From: Sulfurirhabdus autotrophica
Lineage (GTDB): Bacteria > Pseudomonadota > Gammaproteobacteria > Burkholderiales > SMCO01
NCBI RefSeq assembly: GCF_004346685.1
Contig: NZ_SMCO01000010.1
Location: 1-64,000, forward strand
DNA: 64,000 nucleotides
Direction: 5' to 3'
The notes beneath the pieces are model-generated. The model did no database searches. It had not been told where the DNA came from and saw only the letters and a list, made by a program, of their open reading frames with translations. The stretch's first letter is position 1; every line of letters begins with the position of its first letter. The position numbers and the translations under genes were made by a program. Below, one piece after another: positions 54,744 to 63,618 of this stretch.

Positions 54744-55694
54744 TTATTTATTTTCTGGTGATTGCACATATTCTGGCGCTGAAATTTGCAGCCGTGGTGT
54801 TAACAGCTTTATATGGGCGCGCAGAAAATCCAGAAAAGTAGTGGCTACGACAGAGAGATCCTTCCCCTTGGGGCGGACAACATGCCAAGCCCGCATGATG
54901 GGGAAGCCCTGCGCATCCAGAACAGCCAGCTCTTCCTGGCGGGGATCAGGGTTGAGCGTGCTTCTGGATAGCATCGCAAGCCCAAGACCGCCAGCCACAG
55001 CCTGTTTTATGGCCTCATTGCTCCCTAACTCCATTTTGATCTTTATGGGAGTCTTGCGTTTCTGAAACAGTTTTTCCATAGCTATTCGCGTACCTGAGCC
55101 CTGCTCCCGCATTAGAAAGGTTTCGTTAGCCAGCTCTGCAAACGGTATGCGTTTGCGTTGGGCCAAGGGGTGCGAGACCGGGGCTATTACCACAAGCGGA
55201 TTCTCCATGAACGCTTCGCTTTCAACATCAAGATCATCGGGTGGAAGCCCCATAATATAGAGATCATCCTGATTGCGAGCCAATCGCTCCAGAAGTCGAT
55301 CGCGGTTGACTACTTCCATCGCGATGTCTATTCCCGGGTATTGAGCGCAGAAAGGGCCCAGCACGCGGGGCATGAAGTACTTGGTAGTCGTCACTGCTGC
55401 GATCTTTAGGCGACCTTGCTTTAGGCCCTTAATATTGGAGATGGTCTGCTCAAACCGGTTCCATGTATCCAGCCAGTTGGAGCAAGTCAGGTAGAGCTCT
55501 TGGCCGGCCTCGGTCAGGAAGATTTTCTTTCCAAGCTGATCCAATAAGAGCAAGCCAACCTGTTCATGTAGCAGCCTGATCTGCTTCGAGACGGTGGGCT
55601 GAGTGACATGCATTTCCTCCGCGGCACGGGAAAAGCTTTTTAACCGCGCCACCGCCTCGAAAGTCTGTAACTGACGCAGGGTGACATGCATCAT
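54744..55694 (-). CDS. LysR-type regulator, CbbR-like, divergent from dabBA
   Basis: A 316-residue activator. The first ATG of a tandem pair (55694) follows aggag and opens MMHVTLRQLQTFEAVARLKS, a winged helix-turn-helix (FSRAAEEMHVTQPTVSKQI). The effector domain has GRLKIAAVTTTKYFMPRVL, DDLYIMGLPPDDLD, and GLGLAMLSRSTL, closely following CbbR proteins that respond to Calvin-cycle metabolites such as phosphoenolpyruvate or RuBP. It is divergent from the inorganic-carbon transporter genes and shares a 282-base intergenic region with them. Confidence 0.88.
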   Translation of the reverse strand: MMHVTLRQLQTFEAVARLKSFSRAAEEMHVTQPTVSKQIRLLHEQVGLLLLDQLGKKIFLTEAGQELYLTCSNWLDTWNRFEQTISNIKGLKQGRLKIAAVTTTKYFMPRVLGPFCAQYPGIDIAMEVVNRDRLLERLARNQDDLYIMGLPPDDLDVESEAFMENPLVVIAPVSHPLAQRKRIPFAELANETFLMREQGSGTRIAMEKLFQKRKTPIKIKMELGSNEAIKQAVAGGLGLAMLSRSTLNPDPRQEELAVLDAQGFPIMRAWHVVRPKGKDLSVVATTFLDFLRAHIKLLTPRLQISAPEYVQSPENK

Positions 55695-55740
55695 AGCCGG
55701 CTCCTGATTACATTTATATATAGCCAAAAGTCTATCATAA

Positions 55741-55776
55741 CCATAGTAATAATTCATTATCGTTATCCATAGTAAT
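55741..55776 (+). promoter_or_regulatory. Direct-repeat operator between the LysR and dab genes
   Basis: ccatagtaat occurs identically at 55741-55750 and 55767-55776, 26 bases apart, inside an AT-rich intergenic stretch 47-82 bases upstream of the LysR start. The spacing of about two and a half helical turns suits a tetrameric LysR protein. It is the obvious candidate binding site for the divergent regulator. Confidence 0.5.
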
Positions 55777-55852
55777 TCTCTAGACTATTTCCCAATGGCG
55801 GCACGTCCTTACTGCTCCCGCCAAATCCCTTTGTTAACCCAGGAGTCGAATC

Positions 55853-55993
55853 ATGAGCCATCATCCTACGCCGAAATCCGTTTCGTCTGGGCGACCATGC
55901 ACCTGCCTCCTACTGCCCTGGGACGGCAGAGAAGGATGCTATTCCCTCTTTTTTCTAACCCTAAACGGAGGTTGTCATGCAATCAATATCTAG
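55853..55993 (+). CDS. Candidate 46-residue leader ORF before dabB
   Basis: ATG 55853 has an excellent aggag site seven bases upstream, and the frame runs 46 codons to TAG at 55991, overlapping the dabB start (55977) by 17 bases in another frame. The product begins MSHHPTPKSV and has four Cys, two as CTC, with little hydrophobic content beyond CLLLPW. The dabB ggagg site lies inside this frame. Ribosomes finishing the leader could re-initiate at dabB, so it may act as a translational coupler. No family is known; it may simply be fortuitous. Confidence 0.4.
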   Translation: MSHHPTPKSVSSGRPCTCLLLPWDGREGCYSLFFLTLNGGCHAINI

Positions 55994-57632
55994 CCTCCTT
56001 ACGCCTATTCTGGTTATTTTTGCCCCGTTGATCTTGCTGTTGGCGGGATTGATACCGACTGGCTGGGCCAACCAACGCCCAAGGTTTATGGCGCGCCTGA
56101 ACGGCACCATTTCCTGGATCGCCTGCTTCAGCGCCTTGCTGGCGGCAGCAGTACACAGCTTCGACGGCACCCGCACCTGGACCCTCTACACTATTGACCT
56201 GCCGGGAGACATTGGTGCCTTTTCCATCAGCGCCTACGTCAACAGTGTTACCGTAATCATGCTGGTTCTGGTGTCCTTCGTTGGTGCCGTGGTGACTCGC
56301 TACTCGCGCAACAACCTGGATGGGGATCGCAACCAGGGGCGCTTCCACAAGTGGCTTAGCCTGACCCTGGGTACTATTCTGACCCTGATCATATCGGGTA
56401 ATATGCTCATGTTCTGGTTGGCCTGGATCTCCAACAGTCTGTGCCTGCATCAACTCCTGACGTTCTATCGAGAGCGTCCGGCTGCCTTGTTGGCCGCGCA
56501 CAAGAAATTTATCGCCAACCGGATCAGCGATCTGAGCCATCTCACTGCCATTTTTCTGATCGGTTCGACCCTGCATAGTCTTGAGTACGCGGACGTGCTC
56601 CACAGCATGGCGGCGATGAATGGCCCATTACCGCTTGCTCTGGAATGGGCATCGGTATTGATCGTGCTGAGCGCCGTCCTCAAATCCGCCCAGTTCCCAC
56701 TACATGGCTGGCTGATTCAGGTGGTGGAGGCGCCCACGCCCGTGTCCGCCCTGTTGCATGCTGGCATCGTCAACGCCGGTGCCTTTCTGATCATTCGCAT
56801 GAGCCCCATCATGTCGCAATCCGAAGTCGCTCAGGGATCTTTGGCGGTTATCGGCCTCACCACCCTGGCCCTGGCCTCTCTGGTGATGCTCACCCAGACT
56901 AGCATCAAGGTGTCGCTAGCCTGGTCCACCACCGCGCAGATGGGTTTCATGCTGCTGGAGTGCGGTCTTGGTCTCTACAGCCTGGCCATGCTGCACCTGG
57001 TGGCCCACTCTCTGTACAAGGCTCACGCTTTCCTGGCCTCCGGCAGTGGTGTGGACGCCTTTCGGGCACCCGCCATAACCAGCAGTCCCGGCGGTTTCAA
57101 GCCCGGACTGATAGTCATGGCCCTGATTACCGGGGGGCTCATGGCGCTAGGCGTAGGGGCCGCCTTCGGCATCACCCCCGATGCACAACCGGCCCTTATC
57201 GCCACAGCGACTATCGTCGCAATAGCCATGAGTCAGCTGCTGCTGCAATCGGCCAGCGCGATGGGTAATGGCGTATTACTGCTGCGCGGCCTGGGGCTGA
57301 GCGCCGTAGTCTGCGTCGCCTATTTCACCTTGCATACTCTATTTGAGATGGCCCTGAAGGGTAGCGTGCTGCCCATACAGGATGCGGCTGGGCCTTTCCA
57401 GAGCGCATTAGCCCTTGTCATCGTCGGTGTTTTTCTGGCACTGATGATGTTGCAGCAGGCTCTCAAATACGCTCCAACTGCCTTGAGAGAAGGGTTGTAC
57501 ATGCACTTGTACAACGGCCTGTACATCGATGTGTACATCACCCGGTTGCTGCAGCGCGTATGGCCTAGTCCGAAACCGGTTCAGGATAGCCTGCATACAC
57601 CCTTCGCTACAGAAAAATCCCACGGAGATTGA
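55977..57632 (+). CDS. dabB: DabB, membrane proton-channel subunit of a DIC transporter
   Basis: Membrane subunit of the DAB energy-coupled CO2-trapping complex, homologous to NuoL/Mrp antiporter subunits. The 551-residue protein has ~14 hydrophobic segments and retains PLHGWLIQVVEAPTPVSALLHAGIVNAGA with its conserved Lys/His region (LKSAQFPLHGWL), and AWSTTAQMGFML. ATG 55977 follows ggagg. With DabA it couples the cation gradient to one-way CO2 to bicarbonate conversion. Base composition is clearly GC-richer than the flanking genes. It ends overlapping the dabA ribosome site. Confidence 0.93.
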   Translation: MQSISSLLTPILVIFAPLILLLAGLIPTGWANQRPRFMARLNGTISWIACFSALLAAAVHSFDGTRTWTLYTIDLPGDIGAFSISAYVNSVTVIMLVLVSFVGAVVTRYSRNNLDGDRNQGRFHKWLSLTLGTILTLIISGNMLMFWLAWISNSLCLHQLLTFYRERPAALLAAHKKFIANRISDLSHLTAIFLIGSTLHSLEYADVLHSMAAMNGPLPLALEWASVLIVLSAVLKSAQFPLHGWLIQVVEAPTPVSALLHAGIVNAGAFLIIRMSPIMSQSEVAQGSLAVIGLTTLALASLVMLTQTSIKVSLAWSTTAQMGFMLLECGLGLYSLAMLHLVAHSLYKAHAFLASGSGVDAFRAPAITSSPGGFKPGLIVMALITGGLMALGVGAAFGITPDAQPALIATATIVAIAMSQLLLQSASAMGNGVLLLRGLGLSAVVCVAYFTLHTLFEMALKGSVLPIQDAAGPFQSALALVIVGVFLALMMLQQALKYAPTALREGLYMHLYNGLYIDVYITRLLQRVWPSPKPVQDSLHTPFATEKSHGD

Positions 57633-57634
57633 TC

Positions 57635-60244
57635 ATGAACATGAATGATAGCGCCGTCTTGAACGGGATCGAAAGCGCGGTCGGCAAAGAGTACACAACA
57701 CACGGGAAGGCAGAGCAGGTAATGCAAACGCAATCGCGCACATTGCCTGCGCTGAATGCTGCAGAGCTGAACCGGTGCATTGATGCAGCCTGCGGGCGGA
57801 TTGCGCCACTGTGGCCGCTTAAGCACTTCGTTGCCGTCAATCCCTTCGTCGGGCTAAGCGATTACAGTTTCCAGGATGCCTCGGACACCCTGGCCCGCAT
57901 CACCGGCTCCAACCTCTATATGCCGCGTGACTATTACCACGAGCAACTGGCAACCGGCCGCATTTCCAAAGATGACCTGCAGCAGGCCATCGCCCGCTGC
58001 GGCAGCAGCCTGGATATGGCGATAGTTGAGTGGACGCTGGCTGCCGCTGCGCCTCGCCCCAGGCTGGGCATGGCCCCGGTCAGCGCGGTGCTGGAGCAGG
58101 TTGAAGGCGGACTCTGGTCAAGTTTCGTTACCGAGCGCATAAGCCTTCACTGCGCTGCCTATTTTGATCTGGGTCAGGCTATCGTAGCCATGCCCTGGCG
58201 TGACCAGTCCCTCTATACATCCTGGCGCAAGGCTGCCGCCATCGACCTCAGTCCGGCGATGATGGGCCTGCACCACTTTCGCTCGGAAGTCAGCCGGCTG
58301 CCTGCCGATTCGCGCACCGCTATCGCGTGGGCCGTTGCCCAACTGGATATCCCTGATGCGGGAATGGAGCGTTATCTGCATGCCTCGCTGCTGAGTATCG
58401 GCGGCTGGGCGGCCTGGGCCCGTTACTTGCGCTGGCAGGCAGAACTCAGCGGAGGGCGGGACGATTCCATCGTTGACCTGTTGGCCATCCGTCTGATGTG
58501 GGATGTGCTGTTGTTCAAGGAAAAAGAATCGGTAGGCCTGGTGGCGGGCTGGCGCGAGATGTTGGCCGCCAGCATGCGCCCTCCCTCCGCCAAGCGTCAG
58601 GTGGCGGCGGAGATAGACCGCATTATGCTCAACGCCATGGAAATTGGCTTTCAGCGCACTGTAATCGCCGGCCTGAACAGTGCAGCCCGGAACGGGCTGC
58701 GTACCCAGCCCACCGCCCGGCCAGCGGTCCAGGCAGCCTTCTGCATTGACGTGCGTTCCGAAGTGTTTCGCCGTTCCCTGGAGACCGTGACGCCATCGGT
58801 GCAGACCATTGGCTTCGCCGGTTTCTTCGGCATCTTCATCGAGCACGTACCCTTGGGCGCCAGTGTTGGTCATAGCCATGTGCCGGTGATCTTCAAGCCG
58901 GCCTATCGTATCTATGAAAAGGTCAAGGATGGTAATCAGCAGACGAGCAATGAGCTGAACAATCGGCGCCGACGAATCGGTTTGTCCAAGGCTTGGAAAG
59001 GCTTCAAACTGTCGGCATCCTCCTGTTTCTCCTTTGTCGAGGCCGTTGGGTTGATGTATGCACCCAAGCTGCTGACCGACAGCTTCGGCTGGAGCCGGCC
59101 GGTTCCCGATCCCTTCACCTATGGTCTCGACCAGCAGGTGATCGATCGGATAGGGCCGACGCTGGCCGAGGTACCTAAGGCGCAGTCCTGTCCCCATCAT
59201 GCGGATTCGGGCATTCCGGCGTCCGATTGGGTTGGGCATGCAGAGCGCATTCTGCGTGCCATGTCCATGACCAACAACTTCGGGCGCCTGGTGCTGTTGG
59301 CCGGCCACGGCAGTACCACGGTGAACAATCCCCACGCCTCCGGCCTGGACTGCGGCGCTTGCGCCGGGCAGACTGGCGAGGCCAGCGCCCGTGTGGTGGT
59401 CGCTCTGCTAAATCAGCCGGCAGTGCGACGCGACCTGCGTGAACGGGGTATCGTCATCCCCGAGGACACATGGTTCCTGGCCGGACTTCACGACACCACT
59501 ACGGATGAAGTACGTCTGTTTGATACCGACGAGGTGCCCAAGCAGTTGGCCCCGGACTTGGAACAACTGCATAAGTGGCTGGAACAGGCCAGTGACCTGA
59601 CCCGCATGCAGCGTTCCGCGTTGCTGGGTATCGCCAGCCTGCCCAACCACGAGATAGAGACCAATGTGCGCCAGCGCAGTCGCGACTGGTCCCAGGTGCG
59701 GCCGGAATGGGCTCTGGCTAACAACGCCGCCTTCATCGCCGCGCCGAGGGAGCGCACGGTCAGCATGAATCTGGATGGCCGCGCCTTCCTGCACGAGTAT
59801 GCCTGGCAGAACGACAGTGAGTTCAAGATTCTGGAGTTGATCATGACCGCTCCCATGGTGGTGGCCAACTGGATCAACATGCAGTACTACGGATCGGTGG
59901 TCGACAACCAGCGTTTCGGCAGCGGCAACAAGGTACTGCACAACGTGACGGGCGGTGCCATCGGCGTGTTGGAGGGCAACGGCGGCGACCTGCGCGTCGG
60001 TCTGCCGATGCAGTCCCTGCACAACGGCGAGCGTTGGGTGCATGAACCGTTGCGGTTGAGCGTGTTTATTGAGGCACCTCAGGCGGCCATAGAAAACATT
60101 ATGGCTCGCCATGAACTGGTGAGCCAGTTGGTGGAGAATGGTTGGCTGCACCTGTTCCGCATAGACGAGGAAAGTGTTGTCCATCGGCGCGTGTCAGGCA
60201 CACAGTGGGAGCAAGCTGACATGCCGCAACAGGCTGCCCTATGA
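57635..60244 (+). CDS. dabA: DabA, beta-carbonic-anhydrase-like subunit of a DIC transporter
   Basis: Cytoplasmic DUF2309 subunit converting CO2 to bicarbonate at a zinc site. ATG 57635 follows ggag; length is 869 residues. The predicted zinc and active-site residues are all present with the published spacing: Cys and Asp in FCIDVRSE, His in LAGHGSTT, and Cys 15 residues later in DCGACAG. The N-terminus contains WPLKHFVAVNPFVG, a hallmark of the family. High GC gives long shadow frames on the other strand, which are not genes. With dabB it forms a complete transporter. Confidence 0.94.
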   Translation: MNMNDSAVLNGIESAVGKEYTTHGKAEQVMQTQSRTLPALNAAELNRCIDAACGRIAPLWPLKHFVAVNPFVGLSDYSFQDASDTLARITGSNLYMPRDYYHEQLATGRISKDDLQQAIARCGSSLDMAIVEWTLAAAAPRPRLGMAPVSAVLEQVEGGLWSSFVTERISLHCAAYFDLGQAIVAMPWRDQSLYTSWRKAAAIDLSPAMMGLHHFRSEVSRLPADSRTAIAWAVAQLDIPDAGMERYLHASLLSIGGWAAWARYLRWQAELSGGRDDSIVDLLAIRLMWDVLLFKEKESVGLVAGWREMLAASMRPPSAKRQVAAEIDRIMLNAMEIGFQRTVIAGLNSAARNGLRTQPTARPAVQAAFCIDVRSEVFRRSLETVTPSVQTIGFAGFFGIFIEHVPLGASVGHSHVPVIFKPAYRIYEKVKDGNQQTSNELNNRRRRIGLSKAWKGFKLSASSCFSFVEAVGLMYAPKLLTDSFGWSRPVPDPFTYGLDQQVIDRIGPTLAEVPKAQSCPHHADSGIPASDWVGHAERILRAMSMTNNFGRLVLLAGHGSTTVNNPHASGLDCGACAGQTGEASARVVVALLNQPAVRRDLRERGIVIPEDTWFLAGLHDTTTDEVRLFDTDEVPKQLAPDLEQLHKWLEQASDLTRMQRSALLGIASLPNHEIETNVRQRSRDWSQVRPEWALANNAAFIAAPRERTVSMNLDGRAFLHEYAWQNDSEFKILELIMTAPMVVANWINMQYYGSVVDNQRFGSGNKVLHNVTGGAIGVLEGNGGDLRVGLPMQSLHNGERWVHEPLRLSVFIEAPQAAIENIMARHELVSQLVENGWLHLFRIDEESVVHRRVSGTQWEQADMPQQAAL

Positions 60245-60506
60245 CCGTTGATTGCAGCCATTCAAATACGGGTCCAAGTATGTCACTGTTCTATTGACAG
60301 GTAATGGAATTATGCATACTGGCACAGAAACAATGACTGTTTTGCCACCCCTGGCCACGACTACCATCACAAACATATTTCCAACAAGACTTCGGAGCGT
60401 GAATCTAACCCGCACCTGGCGGGCAAAAGTCGCGATAAATTGCCTGAGCCCAATGCAATCCGTAAGCTTCACGCGGAGAACCTGCAAGTCTCTGAAAATA
60501 AATTGT

Positions 60507-62768
60507 TTAAATTTCCCTGACAGACAGAAGTTTCTCCAGATCCCTAGCGGGAACAGGTTTGCTGAAAAAGTACCCCTGCACTTCGTCGCAGTCAAACTGC
60601 TTCAATAACGCTAGTTGTTCAGCTGTTTCCACGCCTTCTGCTATCACTTTCAGATTCAAGCTCTGTCCAAGCAAGATCACCGTTTTTGTAATAGCGGCAT
60701 CGTTTGTATCGCTGACCATATTGCGCACAAAAGATTGGTCTACTTTGAGTTTGCTGATGGGGAACCGTTTTAAATAACTGAGCGAAGAATAACCGGTGCC
60801 AAAATCATCAATGGATAGCTGGAGGCCTAAATTGCGCAATTCAATCAAGGTGGCAATGGTTTTTTCTGCATCATGCATTGCAACGCTTTCTGTGATTTCC
60901 AATTCAAGAAAATGCGGTTCCAGGCCGGTTTGTTGCAGAGTGGTAGCAACAAGCTTGGTAAATTCAGGGTGCTGAAACTGACGTGCCGAAATGTTAACTG
61001 CCATGGTGATGTGATTAAAGCCTGCGGTTTGCCAGGCTTTTGCCTGCAAACAGGCAGTGCGCAGTATCCATTCACCAATAGGAATGATCAGGCCGGATTC
61101 TTCAGCTATAGGGATAAATTCGGCAGGGGAAGAAAAGTTTTGTCCGTCCCGTCGCCAGCGCAATAGTGCTTCTACACCGTTGATCTGGTTATTGGCAATA
61201 ACGACTTGCGGCTGATAGTGCAACTCAAGCTCGTTGCGTTCCAGTGCGTAGCGCAATCCATTTTCCAAAGCCAGCCAGTGGGCTACTTTTGCGTTCATGT
61301 CCTGTGTGTAGCTTTGGAAAGTATTGCCCCCTAGCTTCTGGGCGTTATTCACAGCGGCTTCCGCGTTTCTCATCAGGCCTTCCGGTTCGCTGCCATCCTG
61401 CGGGAATATACTGGCACCAATGCTCAGGGTGAAGAAAAAGTCCTGGCCATTTGCGTGTAAAGGCTCGCGCATGCTGATCTGTAGCTGTTCCACTAGCAGT
61501 TGTAGCTGGTGAGAATCTGACAGGTTTGGCATTAAAGCGCCGAAAGTGGCGCCTTCAAAGCGGAAGAAAACAACGCCCGTAGAAAAATCTGAATGTTGCT
61601 GTAGCAGCTTTTCAAGGCGGCTTGCCATAGCGCGTAACAGGTTATCACTGGCTTCATAACCCTGACTTTCCAACACCAGTTTGATACGGTCTATCCGGAG
61701 CATGATTACGGCAAATTGACTTTCCGGACTCGCCTGATTAATGGCATTTTGCATGCTTTCATTGAACATGCGGCGATTGGGCAGGCTGGTTACTGTGTCA
61801 TGGTAGGCTTGGAAAACTAGTTGTTTTTCAGCTTCTTTACGGTCAGTGACATCCGTAATATAGATATGGCAAATATGCAGATCTTCCAGCATATGAATCA
61901 TGCAATCCAGTGTTCTGTTTTGAATGCCATATTCAAATCCCAGACTTTCTGCGCCTGATTTTTTAATTGAAGCTAAACGTAAATCAAAGTCTTCTGGTAA
62001 TAACGCTTTTGCAAAATCCAGCCCGAGTTTGGAAAGCAGTATGGCTGTGGCAGGGTTGGAATAGGTGACTTGACCATTCCATGACAAACGTAATACCGGG
62101 TTGGGGTTTCTTTCTACGAACATGGACAGCCGCCGGCGTTCTGCGCTTTCGGCAATATAAATGTTGACGTAATAACCGATCAGAATGGCGATGATAAAAA
62201 TGACAATACTGAACCCAATGACCAGATTGATCATGAATTGGGTTTTGGATTGGGTGGATAGTCCGCTGCTGGTAACGCGCTTTTGATTAAAAAAAACTAA
62301 TTTATCAATAATAGGGGCTATGCTTTTTTCTAAAATGCTTACCCGTTCCAGAATTTCACGAGCGTGGTCCCAATCAATGGGAGCGGTCGTGAGTGTTTTA
62401 TCCAGCTGATTTGCCTGGCCATTTATTTCATCAGTCAGTTTTTCAATTTGGGTCAAATAAGATTGGCTTTCGTCCATATTGTGAATCGTTCGCAAGCCAG
62501 CTTCAATAATAATTTGATTTGCAGAAAATGCTTTCAGAAAAATTGCTCTGTCAGCTGTTGCATAGTATTCATAAAGAATCGGTTTTTGCCCTGCAATGGC
62601 AACATGCAGTTTTGAGATGTCATTAAGGCGGGGAAGGTTGATTTCAACCAGGGATTGCGTGGCAGAAGATACAGCGTGCCCATTCATGTAAATCAGTACT
62701 GATAGCGTCACGCCTAGTGCGAGTACCAGCATGTAAATAGCGAGAATCTTTTTAGATAGGGATGACAT
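60507..62768 (-). CDS. Membrane GGDEF-EAL protein with a degenerate cyclase domain
   Basis: A 753-residue c-di-GMP turnover protein. Layout: a membrane helix at the N-terminus, a four-helix-type periplasmic sensor (about 30-180), a second helix (FMINLVIGFSIVIFIIAILIGYY), a PAS-like domain (RNPNPVLRLSWNGQVTYSNP), then GGDEF and EAL domains. The cyclase motif is RFEGATFG, lacking GGDEF, so it should not make c-di-GMP. The EAL domain is intact (VEALLRWRR, LELEITES, DDFGTGYSS, KVDQSFV, AEGVETAEQ, VQGYFFSKP), so phosphodiesterase activity is expected. The 262-base gap to dabA on the other side (60245-60506) holds no recognisable gene. Confidence 0.92.
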   Translation of the reverse strand: MSSLSKKILAIYMLVLALGVTLSVLIYMNGHAVSSATQSLVEINLPRLNDISKLHVAIAGQKPILYEYYATADRAIFLKAFSANQIIIEAGLRTIHNMDESQSYLTQIEKLTDEINGQANQLDKTLTTAPIDWDHAREILERVSILEKSIAPIIDKLVFFNQKRVTSSGLSTQSKTQFMINLVIGFSIVIFIIAILIGYYVNIYIAESAERRRLSMFVERNPNPVLRLSWNGQVTYSNPATAILLSKLGLDFAKALLPEDFDLRLASIKKSGAESLGFEYGIQNRTLDCMIHMLEDLHICHIYITDVTDRKEAEKQLVFQAYHDTVTSLPNRRMFNESMQNAINQASPESQFAVIMLRIDRIKLVLESQGYEASDNLLRAMASRLEKLLQQHSDFSTGVVFFRFEGATFGALMPNLSDSHQLQLLVEQLQISMREPLHANGQDFFFTLSIGASIFPQDGSEPEGLMRNAEAAVNNAQKLGGNTFQSYTQDMNAKVAHWLALENGLRYALERNELELHYQPQVVIANNQINGVEALLRWRRDGQNFSSPAEFIPIAEESGLIIPIGEWILRTACLQAKAWQTAGFNHITMAVNISARQFQHPEFTKLVATTLQQTGLEPHFLELEITESVAMHDAEKTIATLIELRNLGLQLSIDDFGTGYSSLSYLKRFPISKLKVDQSFVRNMVSDTNDAAITKTVILLGQSLNLKVIAEGVETAEQLALLKQFDCDEVQGYFFSKPVPARDLEKLLSVREI

Positions 62769-62832
62769 TTACCACCGAGCAATAAAATATAGAGTGTTGG
62801 ATGTGCTCGCTAATTAGGATTTTTGTTTCAAA

Positions 62833-63618
62833 TTACATGTTATCACACCCTTTCCACGTGCCAAGAATAACTTCCGACTGATAAAGAGAATGCAGGATAT
62901 CAAGTCCACCGGCCAATACTACAGCGGGATCGGGATGTTGTAGCTCAGTCGCAATTTGCAGTAAAGCACCTTTTCCTGTGAGGGAAGAGGATTGCAAAAG
63001 TGTGAGCAGTCTCATACTTATCGGATTAATCAGAATAAACTTTACTTCGTCATTTTTGTTACGGACGATAGCAAAGTGGGTGTCTTCTTTCTGTTCGGTA
63101 GTTGGTTTGAAACGCGGCCCGATTTTGTGCACGGGATAAGCATAACTTTGCAGTGATAACAAAGGTGTGATGGCTGGCCTGGCATTTAACAGATCGCCAT
63201 CAGGGTCGATGCGATTGTGCTCTATTTCCTTGTTGGAAATGGAAAGCATGAGTTCTACCCATTCGTAATGTGCCAAATCGCGCATAAACGCCGGGTCTTC
63301 TGGCTGTTCGCCGCGCTCATTTTTCAGGTAATGAATGAATTCATCAGGGATCTGGCGAAAAAAAGGAGAATGGCAACGGTGAGTAGAAAAAAAGTCACGC
63401 ACCAGTTTTGCCCATTTTCGTTTACCTGATACTTTATGCAGCACCGGAAAACAGGCAAGCAGAAAACCTTCCAGGTTGTTATATAGCAGTTCGTTGTAGA
63501 CTTTCATGCGACGCGCAGGCACACCCTGCGGTCGCTTATTTTCCCGGGGGTTGCGAATATGGCCGGTAAAAGCGTACTGATACTGTTGAAATAACGGGAT
63601 GTCAGGCTTTTCTGACAT
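62833..63618 (-). CDS. DUF2063 (HvfC/BufC-type) RiPP maturation partner
   Basis: A 261-residue protein with the DUF2063 N-terminal domain (YQYAFTGHIRNPRENKRPQG, ARRMKVYNELLYNNLEGFL, FPVLHKVSGKRKWAKLVRDF), which in characterised loci acts with a DUF692 oxidase on a small Cys-containing precursor peptide. ATG 63618 is inside the end of the upstream gene (17-base overlap), with no separate ribosome site, so translational coupling is likely. A longer open frame upstream lacks any start features. It is probably the last gene of its operon. Confidence 0.82.
   Translation of the reverse strand: MSEKPDIPLFQQYQYAFTGHIRNPRENKRPQGVPARRMKVYNELLYNNLEGFLLACFPVLHKVSGKRKWAKLVRDFFSTHRCHSPFFRQIPDEFIHYLKNERGEQPEDPAFMRDLAHYEWVELMLSISNKEIEHNRIDPDGDLLNARPAITPLLSLQSYAYPVHKIGPRFKPTTEQKEDTHFAIVRNKNDEVKFILINPISMRLLTLLQSSSLTGKGALLQIATELQHPDPAVVLAGGLDILHSLYQSEVILGTWKGCDNM

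Noticed and set aside
54509-54841. A 110-residue plus-strand frame running into the LysR gene
   Set aside because: It is mostly antisense to the regulator's C-terminus and lacks translation signals.
58118-60184. Two long minus-strand frames (58118-59335 and 59408-60184) opposite dabA
   Set aside because: They lie entirely antisense to an intact, high-GC dabA with all family motifs; composition alone opens such frames, and they have no ribosome sites or recognisable domains.
60252-60608. A 118-residue plus-strand frame between dabA and the EAL gene
   Set aside because: Its end runs antisense into the EAL gene, and there is no ribosome site or resemblance to known proteins.
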